The notes under the pieces: generated by a model
Told to the model about the DNA's origin: nothing
Seen by the model: the letters and a program-made list of their open reading frames with translations, nothing else
Databases searched by the model: none
Part shown: piece after piece, positions 1-8,253 of the stretch
Layout: every line of letters starts with the position of its first letter
Position numbering within the stretch: position 1 is the first letter of the stretch
Program-made: the position numbers and the translations under genes
Assembly: GCF_023074835.1 (NCBI RefSeq)
Contig: NZ_JALLGW010000001.1
Coordinates: forward strand, 186,001-250,000
Origin: Halomarina salina
GTDB lineage: Archaea > Halobacteriota > Halobacteria > Halobacteriales > Haloarculaceae
Length of the DNA: 64,000 bases
Direction of reading: 5' to 3'

Positions 1-432
1 GCGGACGCGAGGCCGACGTCGGTCAGCGCCGAGATGGTGTTCGACGACGCCGAGCAGCGCGTGGACGTCCAGGCGCTCCTCAGTATCCGGTTCGACTCCG
101 GCGCGGTCGCGAACGTCACCGTCTCGGGCGACTCGGCCACCGTCCGCGAGCACGTCCACGTCTGGACCGAGGAGGGCGCGACCTACGTCGACGGCCGCGG
201 CTGGACCGAGCGCTCGCTGCGCGTGGTCGACCCCGAGAACACGACCAGCCAGCCGCTCGTCACGGAGGCCGAGACGCGCGGGAAGATGGAGGCGTTCGTC
301 GACGCCATCGTCGGCGGCGAGTCGCCGCCGGTCACCGTCCGGCACGGCTTCTACGTCACCGCGGTCCTCGAAGCCGCCTACGAGTCGGCCCGCGACGAGG
401 GCCGACGGGTCGCCATCGACCTCGACGCGTGA
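1..432 (+). CDS. Gfo/Idh/MocA family oxidoreductase, C-terminal part (partial)
   Basis: The reading frame is open from the first base and ends at 432, so only the last 143 residues are present; the N-terminal NAD(P)-binding Rossmann domain lies before the window. What remains looks like the C-terminal beta-sheet domain of the Gfo/Idh/MocA dehydrogenases: a strand with 'SIRFDSGAVANVTVSG', then a closing helix region in which a substrate-range 'EAFVDAIVGGESPPVTVRHG' element is followed by 'VLEAAYESARDEGRRV', a typical family ending. Such enzymes oxidise or reduce sugars and related polyols with NAD(P). The substrate cannot be deduced. An internal ATG at 34 is probably not the start, since family homology seems to continue before it. 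Confidence 0.75.
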   Translation, partial: ADARPTSVSAEMVFDDAEQRVDVQALLSIRFDSGAVANVTVSGDSATVREHVHVWTEEGATYVDGRGWTERSLRVVDPENTTSQPLVTEAETRGKMEAFVDAIVGGESPPVTVRHGFYVTAVLEAAYESARDEGRRVAIDLDA

Positions 433-518
433 CCGGGCGCCCGCCGACGGGTCGGTGACGAACCGGCCCGCCGGGGCGAGTCGATGGATTGATTCGGTCG
501 GCACGGGCTATCTCGTGC

Positions 519-1535
519 GTGAATAGAGAGGGCTTCGTGGCGACCGCTGCCGGGTTCCTCCTCGCGGGGGCCGTGTTCGCGGTCATGTTCTGGCTGGTCG
601 ACGCTGAGGCCGTCGTCCGGGCGCTGAGTCGCGCGGACGCCGGACTGCTCGCCGTCGTCGCCCTGACCATCGTCTGCTGGAACGCCTCGTGGGGCGTCGC
701 GCTCTGGAACGTCCTGCAGGCACAGGGCGTCACCGTGCAGTGGTACCAGGCACTGCTGGTCAACGCGGCTGGCGCGTTCGCCAACCACGTCACGCCGTTC
801 GGACAGGCGGGCGGCGAACCCGTCACGGCGTGGCTGCTCTCCCGGACGGCGGACACGGACTACGAGGTGGGTCTCGCCTCGGTCGCCAGCCTCGACGCTA
901 TCAACGTCGTCCCGTCGCTGTCGTTCGCCGCCCTCGGTGCGACCTACTACGTCGGGGTCGTCGCCGTCGGCGACCGGCTCGGCTATCTGCCGGTCGCCGT
1001 CGTGGCACTGGCCCTCGTCGTCCCCGTCGTCGCCGTCCTCGTCTGGCGGCAGCGGCGAACGGTCGAGCGGTACGTCGGGGCGGCGCTCGCCCGCCTGTGG
1101 CGTGGCGTCGCCACCCTGGTGCCGCGACTCTCGCCGCCCCGTCCGGGGGCGCTCAGAGAACGGGTCGAGGCGTTCGTCGAGGCGGTCGAGCGCGTCGCCA
1201 GCGACCGACCGCGGCTGGCGGCCGCGCTGGCGTTCTCGGCGCTCGGCTGGCTGCTCCAGTCCGTCGGCCTCTGGGTGACGTTCGTCGCGCTCGACGCACC
1301 GATACCGGCGTACGTCGCCTTCTTCGTCGTCCCGATGGGAACGTTGGGGAGCGTCTTCCCCACGCCGGGCGGTCTCGGCGGCATCGAGGCCATCAACGTC
1401 ACGCTCATCACCATCGTGACGGACGTCGCCCCGGCGACCGTGGCGGCCGCCGTCACCATCCACAGCGTCGGCGGCTACCTGCTGACGAACGGTATCGGTG
1501 CCCTCGCGACCGGCGCGCTCGGCGTCCGGCCGTGA
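519..1535 (+). CDS. Flippase-like membrane protein (lysylphosphatidylglycerol synthase TM region/UPF0104 family)
   Basis: A roughly 338-residue protein made almost entirely of hydrophobic helices (about eight). Family hallmarks are the 'NHVTPFGQAGGEP' loop in the first third and 'VFPTPGGLGGIEAINV' near the C terminus, which match the conserved small-residue motifs of the LPG synthase transmembrane region (UPF0104/flippase-like) family. Members are thought to move lipids or lipid-linked sugars across the membrane; in archaea the cargo is unknown. I use GTG 519 as the start because hydrophobic family sequence begins just after it; the same frame also opens at TTG 489, which would add ten residues. 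The next genes are convergent phosphohydrolases, so a shared role in envelope lipid or glycan work is only an inference. Confidence 0.8.
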   Translation: MNREGFVATAAGFLLAGAVFAVMFWLVDAEAVVRALSRADAGLLAVVALTIVCWNASWGVALWNVLQAQGVTVQWYQALLVNAAGAFANHVTPFGQAGGEPVTAWLLSRTADTDYEVGLASVASLDAINVVPSLSFAALGATYYVGVVAVGDRLGYLPVAVVALALVVPVVAVLVWRQRRTVERYVGAALARLWRGVATLVPRLSPPRPGALRERVEAFVEAVERVASDRPRLAAALAFSALGWLLQSVGLWVTFVALDAPIPAYVAFFVVPMGTLGSVFPTPGGLGGIEAINVTLITIVTDVAPATVAAAVTIHSVGGYLLTNGIGALATGALGVRP

Positions 1536-1584
1536 GCGTCCGCGTGAACGTGGAACGAGCAGCCGAGAGCGTCCAGAGTCGACA

Positions 1585-2853
1585 CTACAGGTAGCCGAGG
1601 TCCCGCAGTCGGTCGTCGACGTCGAGGCGTTCGGCCTCGTCGAGCGCCCCGTCGGTGGTCGGGAGGAGTCGCCGGAGTCGCGCGGCGCGGTCCGGGTCCG
1701 CCACGGGCGCGAGTTGCCGGGGGTCGGCCGCCAGGTCGTACAGTTCGGGCGACCAGTCGCGGTCCGGGTACTCGACGTAGCACAGCCCCTCCGCCCGAAT
1801 CGCCCGTGCGTGGTTCTTCTGCCGGTGTAACGAGGTGCCGCAGGCGCGCATGTACGCCGGGCGGTCGTCGACGCCCGCTTCCGGCCTGATGGCGTCGCCG
1901 TCGACTTCGACGTCCGCCTCGACACCCAGCGCGTCCAGCAGCGTCGGGAAGACGTCGACTTGACGAACCTGTGCGTCGACCGTGGCTGGGCTGATTCCGG
2001 GGCCAGCGAGCACGAACGGGACGTTCGTCGTGAAGTCGTAGACGTTCTCGCCGTGGCCGTTCTCGATGAAGTGGTCCGCGATATCCGGTCCGCGGTCGTC
2101 GAGCGCCCTGTTGAGTCGGCCGACGACGTCCCGGGTGTCGACGCCGCCGTAGTAGCGCACCGCGTCGCGGACCGACTTCGCGAGCAGGCGGAGCGGGTTG
2201 TGGCGGTGGGTGACGCTCTCGCCGTGGTCGCCGACGACGGCGACGACGGTGTCCTCCGGGACGGCGTCGACCAGTCGGCGCAGGTGTCCGTCGAGCGCCG
2301 AGAGCGCCCGCCCGTACGGCGTCTCGCCGTACCGCGGCTCGTCGAACGCGGGCGGGACGTGGACGTCCTCGTGGAGTTCCCAGAGGTGAACGAACGCGAA
2401 GAAGGGGTCGGGGAGCGTGCGGAGGCGGCCGAGTGCTCGCTCGCGCCAGTCACCGAACAGCGACGCCGAGCGCTCACGGCAGTCGTACTCGTCGAACCCG
2501 CGGTCGAGACCGGTCTCCGGGAGGAGCGGCCCCGTGACGAGCGCCTCGGTGTGGTAGCCCCGGTCGCCGAGCACCTCGGCGAGCGAGCGGACGTCGGGCG
2601 ACAGCGACCCGCGCTGGAGCGACTGGACGCCGTTGCGCTCGCCGTACGTGCCCGTCAGCAGGCTGGCGATGCAGGGCGTCGTCGTCGTCGCCGTGGCGTA
2701 GAGGTTCGGACACGACCGCCCGCGGGCCCGCAGGTCGTCCAGGAAGGGGGTCTCGGTACGGTCCGTCCGGAGGAAGTCCTCGCGGAGGCAGTCGACGCAG
2801 ACGAGAAGCAGGTTCGGCCCACCGTCCGCGGGTGGGTCCGCTTCCCCAGTCAC
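1585..2853 (-). CDS. Sulfatase-like hydrolase of the alkaline phosphatase superfamily
   Basis: A 422-residue protein starting with GTG at 2853, whose start overlaps the stop of the upstream gene (GTGA), so the two are translationally coupled. The first metal-site strand is 'LLLVCVDCLRED' (Asp21), the nucleophile segment is 'TTTTPCIASLLTG' (about 56-68), and later metal ligands are in 'VVGDHGES' and 'NGHGEN'. In true sulfatases the nucleophile segment begins with the Cys or Ser converted to formylglycine, followed by x-Pro-x-Arg. Here Thr58 occupies that position and the Arg is Ile, which fits Thr-dependent phosphodiesterase or phosphoglycerol-transferase-like members better. No signal peptide is visible. 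Substrate unknown; a role in glycan or lipid modification is inferred. It ends in 'DRLRDLGYL', nearly the same tail as its neighbour. Confidence 0.85.
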   Translation of the reverse strand: MTGEADPPADGGPNLLLVCVDCLREDFLRTDRTETPFLDDLRARGRSCPNLYATATTTTPCIASLLTGTYGERNGVQSLQRGSLSPDVRSLAEVLGDRGYHTEALVTGPLLPETGLDRGFDEYDCRERSASLFGDWRERALGRLRTLPDPFFAFVHLWELHEDVHVPPAFDEPRYGETPYGRALSALDGHLRRLVDAVPEDTVVAVVGDHGESVTHRHNPLRLLAKSVRDAVRYYGGVDTRDVVGRLNRALDDRGPDIADHFIENGHGENVYDFTTNVPFVLAGPGISPATVDAQVRQVDVFPTLLDALGVEADVEVDGDAIRPEAGVDDRPAYMRACGTSLHRQKNHARAIRAEGLCYVEYPDRDWSPELYDLAADPRQLAPVADPDRAARLRRLLPTTDGALDEAERLDVDDRLRDLGYL

Positions 2854-3866
2854 GGCCGGTAGCCGAGACTCCGCAGTCGGTCGTTGACCAGTTCCTCCTC
2901 GCTGGCCGTCGGTCCCTCCGACTCCTCTGGACCGCCGTCGGTTATCGCAGACTCCGCTCTCGTCGCCGTCGCGGACGCCGCGCCCGCCTCGGCGTCCATC
3001 AGGCGCGTCCCGCGGTCCGTCGCCGTCGTCTCGCACCACGGCACCTCCCGGAGACACGGGAGGTCGACGCCTGCGGGGTGGCCGTACAGGTACCGCTCGC
3101 CGAACGCGTTGCCGTGGTCGGCGGTGATGACCGCCCGGTCGGCGTCGACGTTCGAGCGCAGCGCCTGCACCTCCTCGAGGACGAGTTCGAGGTTCGTCCG
3201 GTAGCTCTCGCGGACCGACCCGACGTCGCGTCGGCCGATTCGGATGTCGTTCCAGATGGACATCGGCCGGTCGCCGAACTCCGCTAGCGTCACGCCCTCG
3301 TCGTCGGGGACGGTGAGCGAGGGGAAGTGCGGTTGCATGTAGTGGACGATCATTCGCTCGGGCGACCGGCGTCGCCCGACGCGAATCGCCCGGTCGGTGA
3401 CGGCGCGGGGTGGGACCGTCCCGAGGTCGTCGTCCCAGCCGTCGTACCAGACCTCCTCCAGGTGACCGAAGCGGCTCTCGTCGAGCAGGTCGGCGGTGTA
3501 GGGGTTCCCGGTCACGTACGCGAGGGAGTCGAGCGCCTCGTCGTCGGCCTCGCCGAACACCGACGCGAGCCACTCATCGGAGGAACTACCCGGCGACCGC
3601 CGGACCTCGCCGACGTCGAGTCCCTCGTAGTCGCCCTCGCCGACGACCGTCTCGAACAGGTCCGCACGGCAGGCGTCGAGTACGATCAGGAGGTCCCAGT
3701 CGGCATCGAGCACGGGGTCGCCGTCGTCCGACGGGCGCATGGAGAGACACGTTCGCGACGCAACCTCTCGAACTGCGTCGAGGCCGGAGTGACGGAGAAT
3801 CCGGCCAGCACTCAACAGGGGAGGCGTCATCTGATTGGCCAGTTCGTATCGAAGGTGGTAATGCAT
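2850..3866 (-). CDS. AlkP superfamily hydrolase (sulfatase/phosphoesterase-like)
   Basis: A 338-residue protein with a first metal-binding strand 'DWDLLIVLDACRAD', and later 'AVITADHGNAFGE' and 'YGHPAG', the order expected for alkaline-phosphatase-fold hydrolases. The segment between the first strand and the catalytic region ('RRSPGSSSDEWLASVFG') carries a Ser-rich nucleophile loop. The C-terminal 60 residues are low complexity (Ala/Thr/Glu), ending in 'NDRLRSLGYRP', which resembles the end of the downstream hydrolase. It is first in a two-gene unit and overlaps the next gene by 4 nt. Haloarchaeal proteins of this kind are often found near surface-glycan genes. Exact reaction unknown. The start at 3866 is the first of two ATG codons; Met13 is an alternative. 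Confidence 0.75.
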   Translation of the reverse strand: MHYHLRYELANQMTPPLLSAGRILRHSGLDAVREVASRTCLSMRPSDDGDPVLDADWDLLIVLDACRADLFETVVGEGDYEGLDVGEVRRSPGSSSDEWLASVFGEADDEALDSLAYVTGNPYTADLLDESRFGHLEEVWYDGWDDDLGTVPPRAVTDRAIRVGRRRSPERMIVHYMQPHFPSLTVPDDEGVTLAEFGDRPMSIWNDIRIGRRDVGSVRESYRTNLELVLEEVQALRSNVDADRAVITADHGNAFGERYLYGHPAGVDLPCLREVPWCETTATDRGTRLMDAEAGAASATATRAESAITDGGPEESEGPTASEEELVNDRLRSLGYRP

Positions 3867-4141
3867 TCCTATCTACGATACGGTCCGGCTCGCCGGTGTT
3901 ATCGGGGTCGGCACCAGTCAGCCACGCGTCAGACGACCCCGCCCAGTCGGCGATTTTTCCGTACCGGGAGAGCCGGGTCGGCGAGGCGATTCGGTCACCA
4001 CGATCGTTCGTGACGCCTCGCGGGCGACTGTACGTTCCGAGGAGCGAGGCGGGGTTCGAACCTCGCTCGCACGGTCCCTCGCTTCGCTCGGGCTGCGTGC
4101 TCGCTGGTTCGGATTCCTTCGTCGCCGCACACTGATTTCCG

Positions 4142-4177
4142 TCCAATCGCGCAGAGGCTCGTCTCTGCGCGATTGGA
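4142..4177. repeat. Perfect inverted repeat, 15-bp stem, 6-nt loop
   Basis: The arms at 4142-4156 (tccaatcgcgcagag) and 4163-4177 are exact reverse complements with the loop gctcgt. It lies between two tRNA-derived fragments. It has no T-run after it on either strand, so a simple terminator is not obvious. Confidence 0.85.
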
Positions 4178-4185
4178 GATCGAAG

Positions 4186-4209
4186 AAGCGCCCGAGGCGG
4201 GATTTGAAC
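4186..4209 (-). repeat. Duplicate of the tRNA-Asp 3' end (attachment-site-like)
   Basis: These 24 bases are identical to 4322-4345, which hold the last 21 nt of tRNA-Asp (T-loop side and acceptor strand) plus 3 nt of 3' flank. The copies lie 136 bp apart in the same orientation. A partial copy of a tRNA 3' end is the usual footprint of integrase-mediated insertion; here no element lies between, so it may be a scar. Confidence 0.7.
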
Positions 4210-4324
4210 TCCAGTCGCTCGTTTCACTCGCTCCCCAGTTCGAATCCCTTCTGTGGTCGTTTCGTTGCTCACGAGAGCCGAGCACACGCTACGCGGTGTT
4301 CGGCGAGTAGTTCGCAACAGAAAG

Positions 4325-4397
4325 CGCCCGAGGCGGGATTTGAACCCGCGTCACGACCGTGACAGGGTCGTATGATGGGCCACTACACCACCCGGGC
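4325..4397 (-). tRNA. tRNA-Asp (GTC)
   Basis: Read on the minus strand, the 73-nt sequence folds as a complete cloverleaf: acceptor GCCCGGG pairs with CTCGGGC (one G-U), discriminator G, anticodon stem CGACC/GGTCG with loop CTGTCAC giving anticodon GTC, and T-arm GCGGG-TTCAAAT-CCCGC. No intron is present and CCA is not encoded. The 3' end is duplicated at 4186-4209. Confidence 0.95.
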
Positions 4398-4427
4398 TCC
4401 CTGCACTCATCCGTACCCCGGAGATAC

Positions 4428-4437
4428 ATTTAAGCCT
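4428..4437 (-). promoter_or_regulatory. TATA-like element for tRNA-Asp
   Basis: On the minus strand GGCTTAAATG lies about 35 nt before the tRNA 5' end, in an otherwise GC-rich stretch. Position and base content fit a haloarchaeal TATA box. No transcript start is known. Confidence 0.5.
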
Positions 4438-4632
4438 TTTCAAACGTTCGCTCCACCACCCGTGGTATCGTCCGACAGAGGGACAGATTGACGGTCCCCT
4501 ACGGCGTAGGGAGAGTCGACCCCCTGACGGGGCGGGAGTAGCGCCGCTGCCCGCCGATAGTAAGCGTTTTGTCCTCCCAGTGAATAACCCGCTGTAGTAT
4601 CTCGTGATAGCTTTCTCCACCGTCAGGAACAC

Positions 4633-4863
4633 ATGGTAGACGCAAGCCAACACAATCTCGTCCCAGAGCACTCCATCGTCGACGAGGAGGAACTCGAAGG
4701 GGTCCTGGACGAGTACAACATCGACCGTACAGACCTGCCGAAGATCAAGCGACGCGACCCGCCGCTCCGCGAGCTGGACGTGGAGGTCGGGGACGTCGTC
4801 CGCATCGACCGAGAGTCACGAACAGCAGACCGAGCAGTCATCTACCGACTGGTTATAGAATGA
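4633..4863 (+). CDS. rpoH: DNA-directed RNA polymerase subunit H (Rpo5)
   Basis: A 76-residue protein equal to the C-terminal domain of eukaryotic RPB5, the usual archaeal size. It carries '[12 protein letters not shown]' at the N-terminal side and '[24 protein letters not shown]...YRLV', the typical family signature. The subunit sits in the lower jaw of RNA polymerase, contacting downstream DNA. It heads the polymerase operon; its stop overlaps the ATG of the next gene (ATGA at 4860), so subunits are made in a coupled way. The upstream 235 bp to the tRNA gene contain AT-richer stretches (for example 'gtgaataaccc' near 4580) but no unambiguous TATA box. Confidence 0.97.
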   Translation: MVDASQHNLVPEHSIVDEEELEGVLDEYNIDRTDLPKIKRRDPPLRELDVEVGDVVRIDRESRTADRAVIYRLVIE

Positions 4864-6425
4864 ACAGGTCAGACCGACGCACGATCTCGCGAGAGTACTT
4901 CTCGCGCGACCGCCTCGCAGAACACCACTTCCGGTCGTTCAACGCGTTCCTCGAACGCGGCATGCAGGAGGTCGTCGACGAGAAGGAGACCATCGACACC
5001 GACATCGGCGACAAGGAGGGCCAGGAGCCCGTCTACGTCGAACTCGGTGACGTTCGAATCACCACCCCGCGCGTCCGCGAGGCCGACGGGAGCGAGGAAC
5101 TGCTCTACCCACAGGAGGCACGCCTCCGGAACATCACGTACGCCGCGCCGGTGTTCATGGAGATGACCATCATCCGCGGTGGGAAGGAGGAGGAGGAGCA
5201 CGTCGTCGACACGGCCGAGACGAAGGTCGGCCGGATGCCCATCATGGTCGGGTCGTCGAAGTGCAACATCCACGGCTTCTCCGACGAGGAACTCGTCGAG
5301 ATCGGCGAGGACCCCGCCGACCCCGGCGGGTACTTCATCGTCAACGGCTCCGAGCGCGTGCTGATGACCTCGGAGGACCTGGCACCGAACAAGATCCTGG
5401 CCGAACACGACACGAAGTACGGCGACGACATCCAGGTCGCCAAGACGTTCAGCCAGCGCCGCGGCTACCGCGCGCTCGTGCTCTGTGAGCGCAACCGCGA
5501 GGGCCTGCTCGAAGTGTCGTTCCCCTCCGTCTCGGGGAGCATCAACTTCGTCACGCTCGTCCGGGCGCTCGGCGTCGAGTCCGACGAGGAGATCGTCCAC
5601 CGCGTCAGCGACGACCCGGAGATTGTCAAGTTCATGCTGGAGAACCTCGAAGCGGCCGAGGTCCAGTCGACCCCGGAGGCCATCGAGACGCTCGGGAAAC
5701 GCGTCGCCTCGGGTCAGGGGAAGAACTACCAGCTGAAACGCGCGAACTACGTCATCGACCGCTACCTCCTGCCTCACCTGCACGAGGACGGCATCGACGA
5801 GGAGGAGGTCCGACTCAACAAGGCGTTCTACCTCTGCCGGATGGCCGAGGCGTGTTTCGAACTCGCGCTCGGTCGACGCGACGCCGACGACAAGGACCAC
5901 TACGCCAACAAGCGCCTGAAGGTCAGCGGCGACCTGATGCGCGACCTGTTCCGCACGGCACTGAACAAGCTGGCACGCGACGTGAAGTACCAGCTCGAAC
6001 GCGCGAACATGCGCAACCGGAACCTCTCCGTCTCGACGGTGGTCCGTTCGGACGTGCTCACCGAGCGCCTCGAACACCCCATCGCGACGGGCAACTGGGT
6101 CGGCGGGCGCTCGGGCGTGAGTCAGCTCGTCGACCGGACGGACTTCATGGGGGTCCTCTCCCACCTGCGGCGGCTTCGCTCGCCGCTCTCGCGGTCGCAG
6201 CCACACTTCGAGGCGCGCGACCTGCACGCGACCCAGTGGGGTCGCATCTGTCCCTCCGAGACCCCCGAGGGACCGAACTGCGGTCTGGTGAAGAACTTCG
6301 CGCAGGCGATGGAGCTGAGCCAGGACGTGGCGGACGAGCGCGGTCTGAAACGGGAGCTGTCGGCGATGGGCGTCGAGGGCATCCCGGGTATCGAGACGTT
6401 CGACCAGCAGCCAGCGGACGACTAA
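4860..6425 (+). CDS. rpoB2: DNA-directed RNA polymerase subunit B'' (Rpo2N)
   Basis: A 521-residue protein corresponding to the N-terminal half of bacterial beta/eukaryotic RPB2, which is split into two genes in this lineage. Recognisable segments include '[21 protein letters not shown]' near residue 155, the lobe and protrusion domains, and '[23 protein letters not shown]' in the fork region near residue 460, just before the split. With B' it forms the catalytic wall and the RNA/DNA-binding surface of the polymerase. It overlaps rpoH by 4 nt and is followed one base later by the B' gene. Codon use and acidity are like the neighbouring genes. The start is fixed by the overlap and by family length. 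Confidence 0.97.
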   Translation: MNRSDRRTISREYFSRDRLAEHHFRSFNAFLERGMQEVVDEKETIDTDIGDKEGQEPVYVELGDVRITTPRVREADGSEELLYPQEARLRNITYAAPVFMEMTIIRGGKEEEEHVVDTAETKVGRMPIMVGSSKCNIHGFSDEELVEIGEDPADPGGYFIVNGSERVLMTSEDLAPNKILAEHDTKYGDDIQVAKTFSQRRGYRALVLCERNREGLLEVSFPSVSGSINFVTLVRALGVESDEEIVHRVSDDPEIVKFMLENLEAAEVQSTPEAIETLGKRVASGQGKNYQLKRANYVIDRYLLPHLHEDGIDEEEVRLNKAFYLCRMAEACFELALGRRDADDKDHYANKRLKVSGDLMRDLFRTALNKLARDVKYQLERANMRNRNLSVSTVVRSDVLTERLEHPIATGNWVGGRSGVSQLVDRTDFMGVLSHLRRLRSPLSRSQPHFEARDLHATQWGRICPSETPEGPNCGLVKNFAQAMELSQDVADERGLKRELSAMGVEGIPGIETFDQQPADD

Positions 6426-6426
6426 C

Positions 6427-8253
6427 ATGAGTCAGGGACGAGAAGCCAAAGTCTACGTCAACGGAAGCCTGGTCGGGACGCACCCCGACCCGAACAAACT
6501 CGCGGGAGACATCCGACAGGCGCGCCGCCGCGGCGACGTCAGTCAGATGGTGAACGTCTCGGTGCGCGAACGCACCGGCGAGGTCATCGTCAACGCCGAC
6601 GCGGGGCGCGCCCGACGGCCGCTCATCGTCGTCGAGGACGGCGAACCGCGTGTCGACGAGGAGGACATCGAAGCGCTCGAAGCCGGACAGCTCGACTTCG
6701 AGGACTTCGTCGACACCGGTGCCATCGAGTTCATCGACGCCGAGGAGGAGGAGGACATCTACGTCGCGGTCGACGAGGAGGAGGTCAGCGAGGACCACAC
6801 CCACCTCGAGATCGACCCGCAGCTCATCTTCGGCATCGGTGCCGGGATGATTCCCTACCCCGAACACAACGCGTCGCCGCGTATCACGATGGGGTCGGGG
6901 ATGGTCAAGCAGTCGCTCGGCCTGCCGAGCGCGAACTACCGCATCCGGCCGGACACGCGCCAGCACCTGCTGCACTACCCGCAGCTCTCGATGGTCAAGA
7001 CCCAGACCACCGAGCAGATCGGGTACGACGACCGGCCCGCCGCACAGAACTTCACCGTCGCGGTGATGAGCTACGAGGGGTTCAACATCGAGGACGCGCT
7101 CGTCATGAACAAGGCGTCCGTCGAGCGCGCGCTCGCCCGGTCGCACTTCTTCCGCACCTACGAGGGCGAGGAGCGACGCTACCCCGGCGGTCAGGAGGAC
7201 CGCTTCGAGATGCCCTCGGACGAGGTCCGCGGCGCTCGCGGCGAGGAGGCGTACACCCACCTCGACGACGACGGCCTCGTCAACCCCGAGACGACCGTCG
7301 ACGAGAACGACGTGCTGCTCGGGAAGACCTCTCCCCCGAGATTCCTCGAAGAGCCGGACGACATGGGCGGACTGTCGCCCCAGAAACGCCGCGAGACGAG
7401 CGTCACGATGCGCTCGGGCGAGGACGGCGTCGTCGACACCGTGACGCTGATGGAGGGCGAGGACGGCTCGAAGCTCTCGAAGGTCTCGGTGCGCGACCAG
7501 CGCATCCCCGAACTCGGGGACAAGTTCGCGTCGCGCCACGGCCAGAAGGGGGTCGTGGGCCACCTCGCACCGCAGGAGGACATGCCGTTCACGCAGGAGG
7601 GCATGGTCCCGGACCTCATCCTCAACCCGCACGCGCTGCCGTCGCGGATGACGGTGGGGCACGTCCTGGAGATGCTCGGCGGGAAGGTCGGCGCGCTCGA
7701 AGGCCGACGCGTCGACGGCACCGCGTTCCAGGGCGAGGACGAGGAGGAACTCCGCGAGGCGCTGGAGGAGAAGGGCTTCGACTCGGCCGGCAAGGAGGTC
7801 ATGTACTCCGGCATCACCGGCGAGCGAATCGAGGCCGAGATCTTCATCGGCGTCATCTTCTACCAGAAGCTGTACCACATGGTCTCGAACAAGATTCACG
7901 CGCGGTCGCGCGGGCCGGTTCAGGTGCTGACCCGCCAGCCCACCGAGGGGCGTGCGCGTGAAGGTGGCCTGCGCGTCGGGGAGATGGAACGCGACGTGCT
8001 CATCGGCCACGGGGCCGCGATGGCGCTCAAGGAACGACTGCTCGACGAGTCCGACCGCGAGTACATCGACATCTGTGGCAACTGCGGGATGACGGCCGTC
8101 GAGAACGTCGAGCAACGGCGCATCTACTGTCCGAACTGCGAGGAGGAGACGGACATCCACCGCGTCGAGATGAGCTACGCGTTCAAACTGCTGCTGGACG
8201 AGATGAAGGCGCTGGGTATCGCCCCGCGCATCGAACTGGAGGACGCAGTATGA
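6427..8253 (+). CDS. rpoB: DNA-directed RNA polymerase subunit B' (Rpo2C)
   Basis: A 608-residue protein matching the C-terminal half of RPB2. It contains '[18 protein letters not shown]' (conserved active-centre region), '[18 protein letters not shown]' (catalytic-loop region with the Lys and Arg contacts), and a C-terminal zinc ribbon '[12 protein letters not shown]...YCPNCEEET' with four cysteines, followed by the anchor '[17 protein letters not shown]'. An acidic run of Glu/Asp around residues 100-125 is a haloarchaeal feature. It starts one base after the B'' stop and its stop overlaps the A' start (ATGA at 8250), supporting coupled translation of the polymerase subunits. Confidence 0.97.
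   Translation: MSQGREAKVYVNGSLVGTHPDPNKLAGDIRQARRRGDVSQMVNVSVRERTGEVIVNADAGRARRPLIVVEDGEPRVDEEDIEALEAGQLDFEDFVDTGAIEFIDAEEEEDIYVAVDEEEVSEDHTHLEIDPQLIFGIGAGMIPYPEHNASPRITMGSGMVKQSLGLPSANYRIRPDTRQHLLHYPQLSMVKTQTTEQIGYDDRPAAQNFTVAVMSYEGFNIEDALVMNKASVERALARSHFFRTYEGEERRYPGGQEDRFEMPSDEVRGARGEEAYTHLDDDGLVNPETTVDENDVLLGKTSPPRFLEEPDDMGGLSPQKRRETSVTMRSGEDGVVDTVTLMEGEDGSKLSKVSVRDQRIPELGDKFASRHGQKGVVGHLAPQEDMPFTQEGMVPDLILNPHALPSRMTVGHVLEMLGGKVGALEGRRVDGTAFQGEDEEELREALEEKGFDSAGKEVMYSGITGERIEAEIFIGVIFYQKLYHMVSNKIHARSRGPVQVLTRQPTEGRAREGGLRVGEMERDVLIGHGAAMALKERLLDESDREYIDICGNCGMTAVENVEQRRIYCPNCEEETDIHRVEMSYAFKLLLDEMKALGIAPRIELEDAV

Larger units (their letters stand above)
3867..4324. other. Non-coding stretch with tRNA 3'-end remnants and a hairpin
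   Basis: No credible gene is seen in this 458-bp stretch. It contains a 24-bp exact copy of the tRNA-Asp 3' end (4186-4209), a diverged T-arm-like copy around 4041-4062 that includes 'gttcgaacc', a perfect 15-bp-stem hairpin (4142-4177) and short repeated phrases such as 'ggttcggattccttc' and 'agttcgaatcccttc'. It looks like eroded remains of repeated integration or duplication next to the tRNA. Confidence 0.6.
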
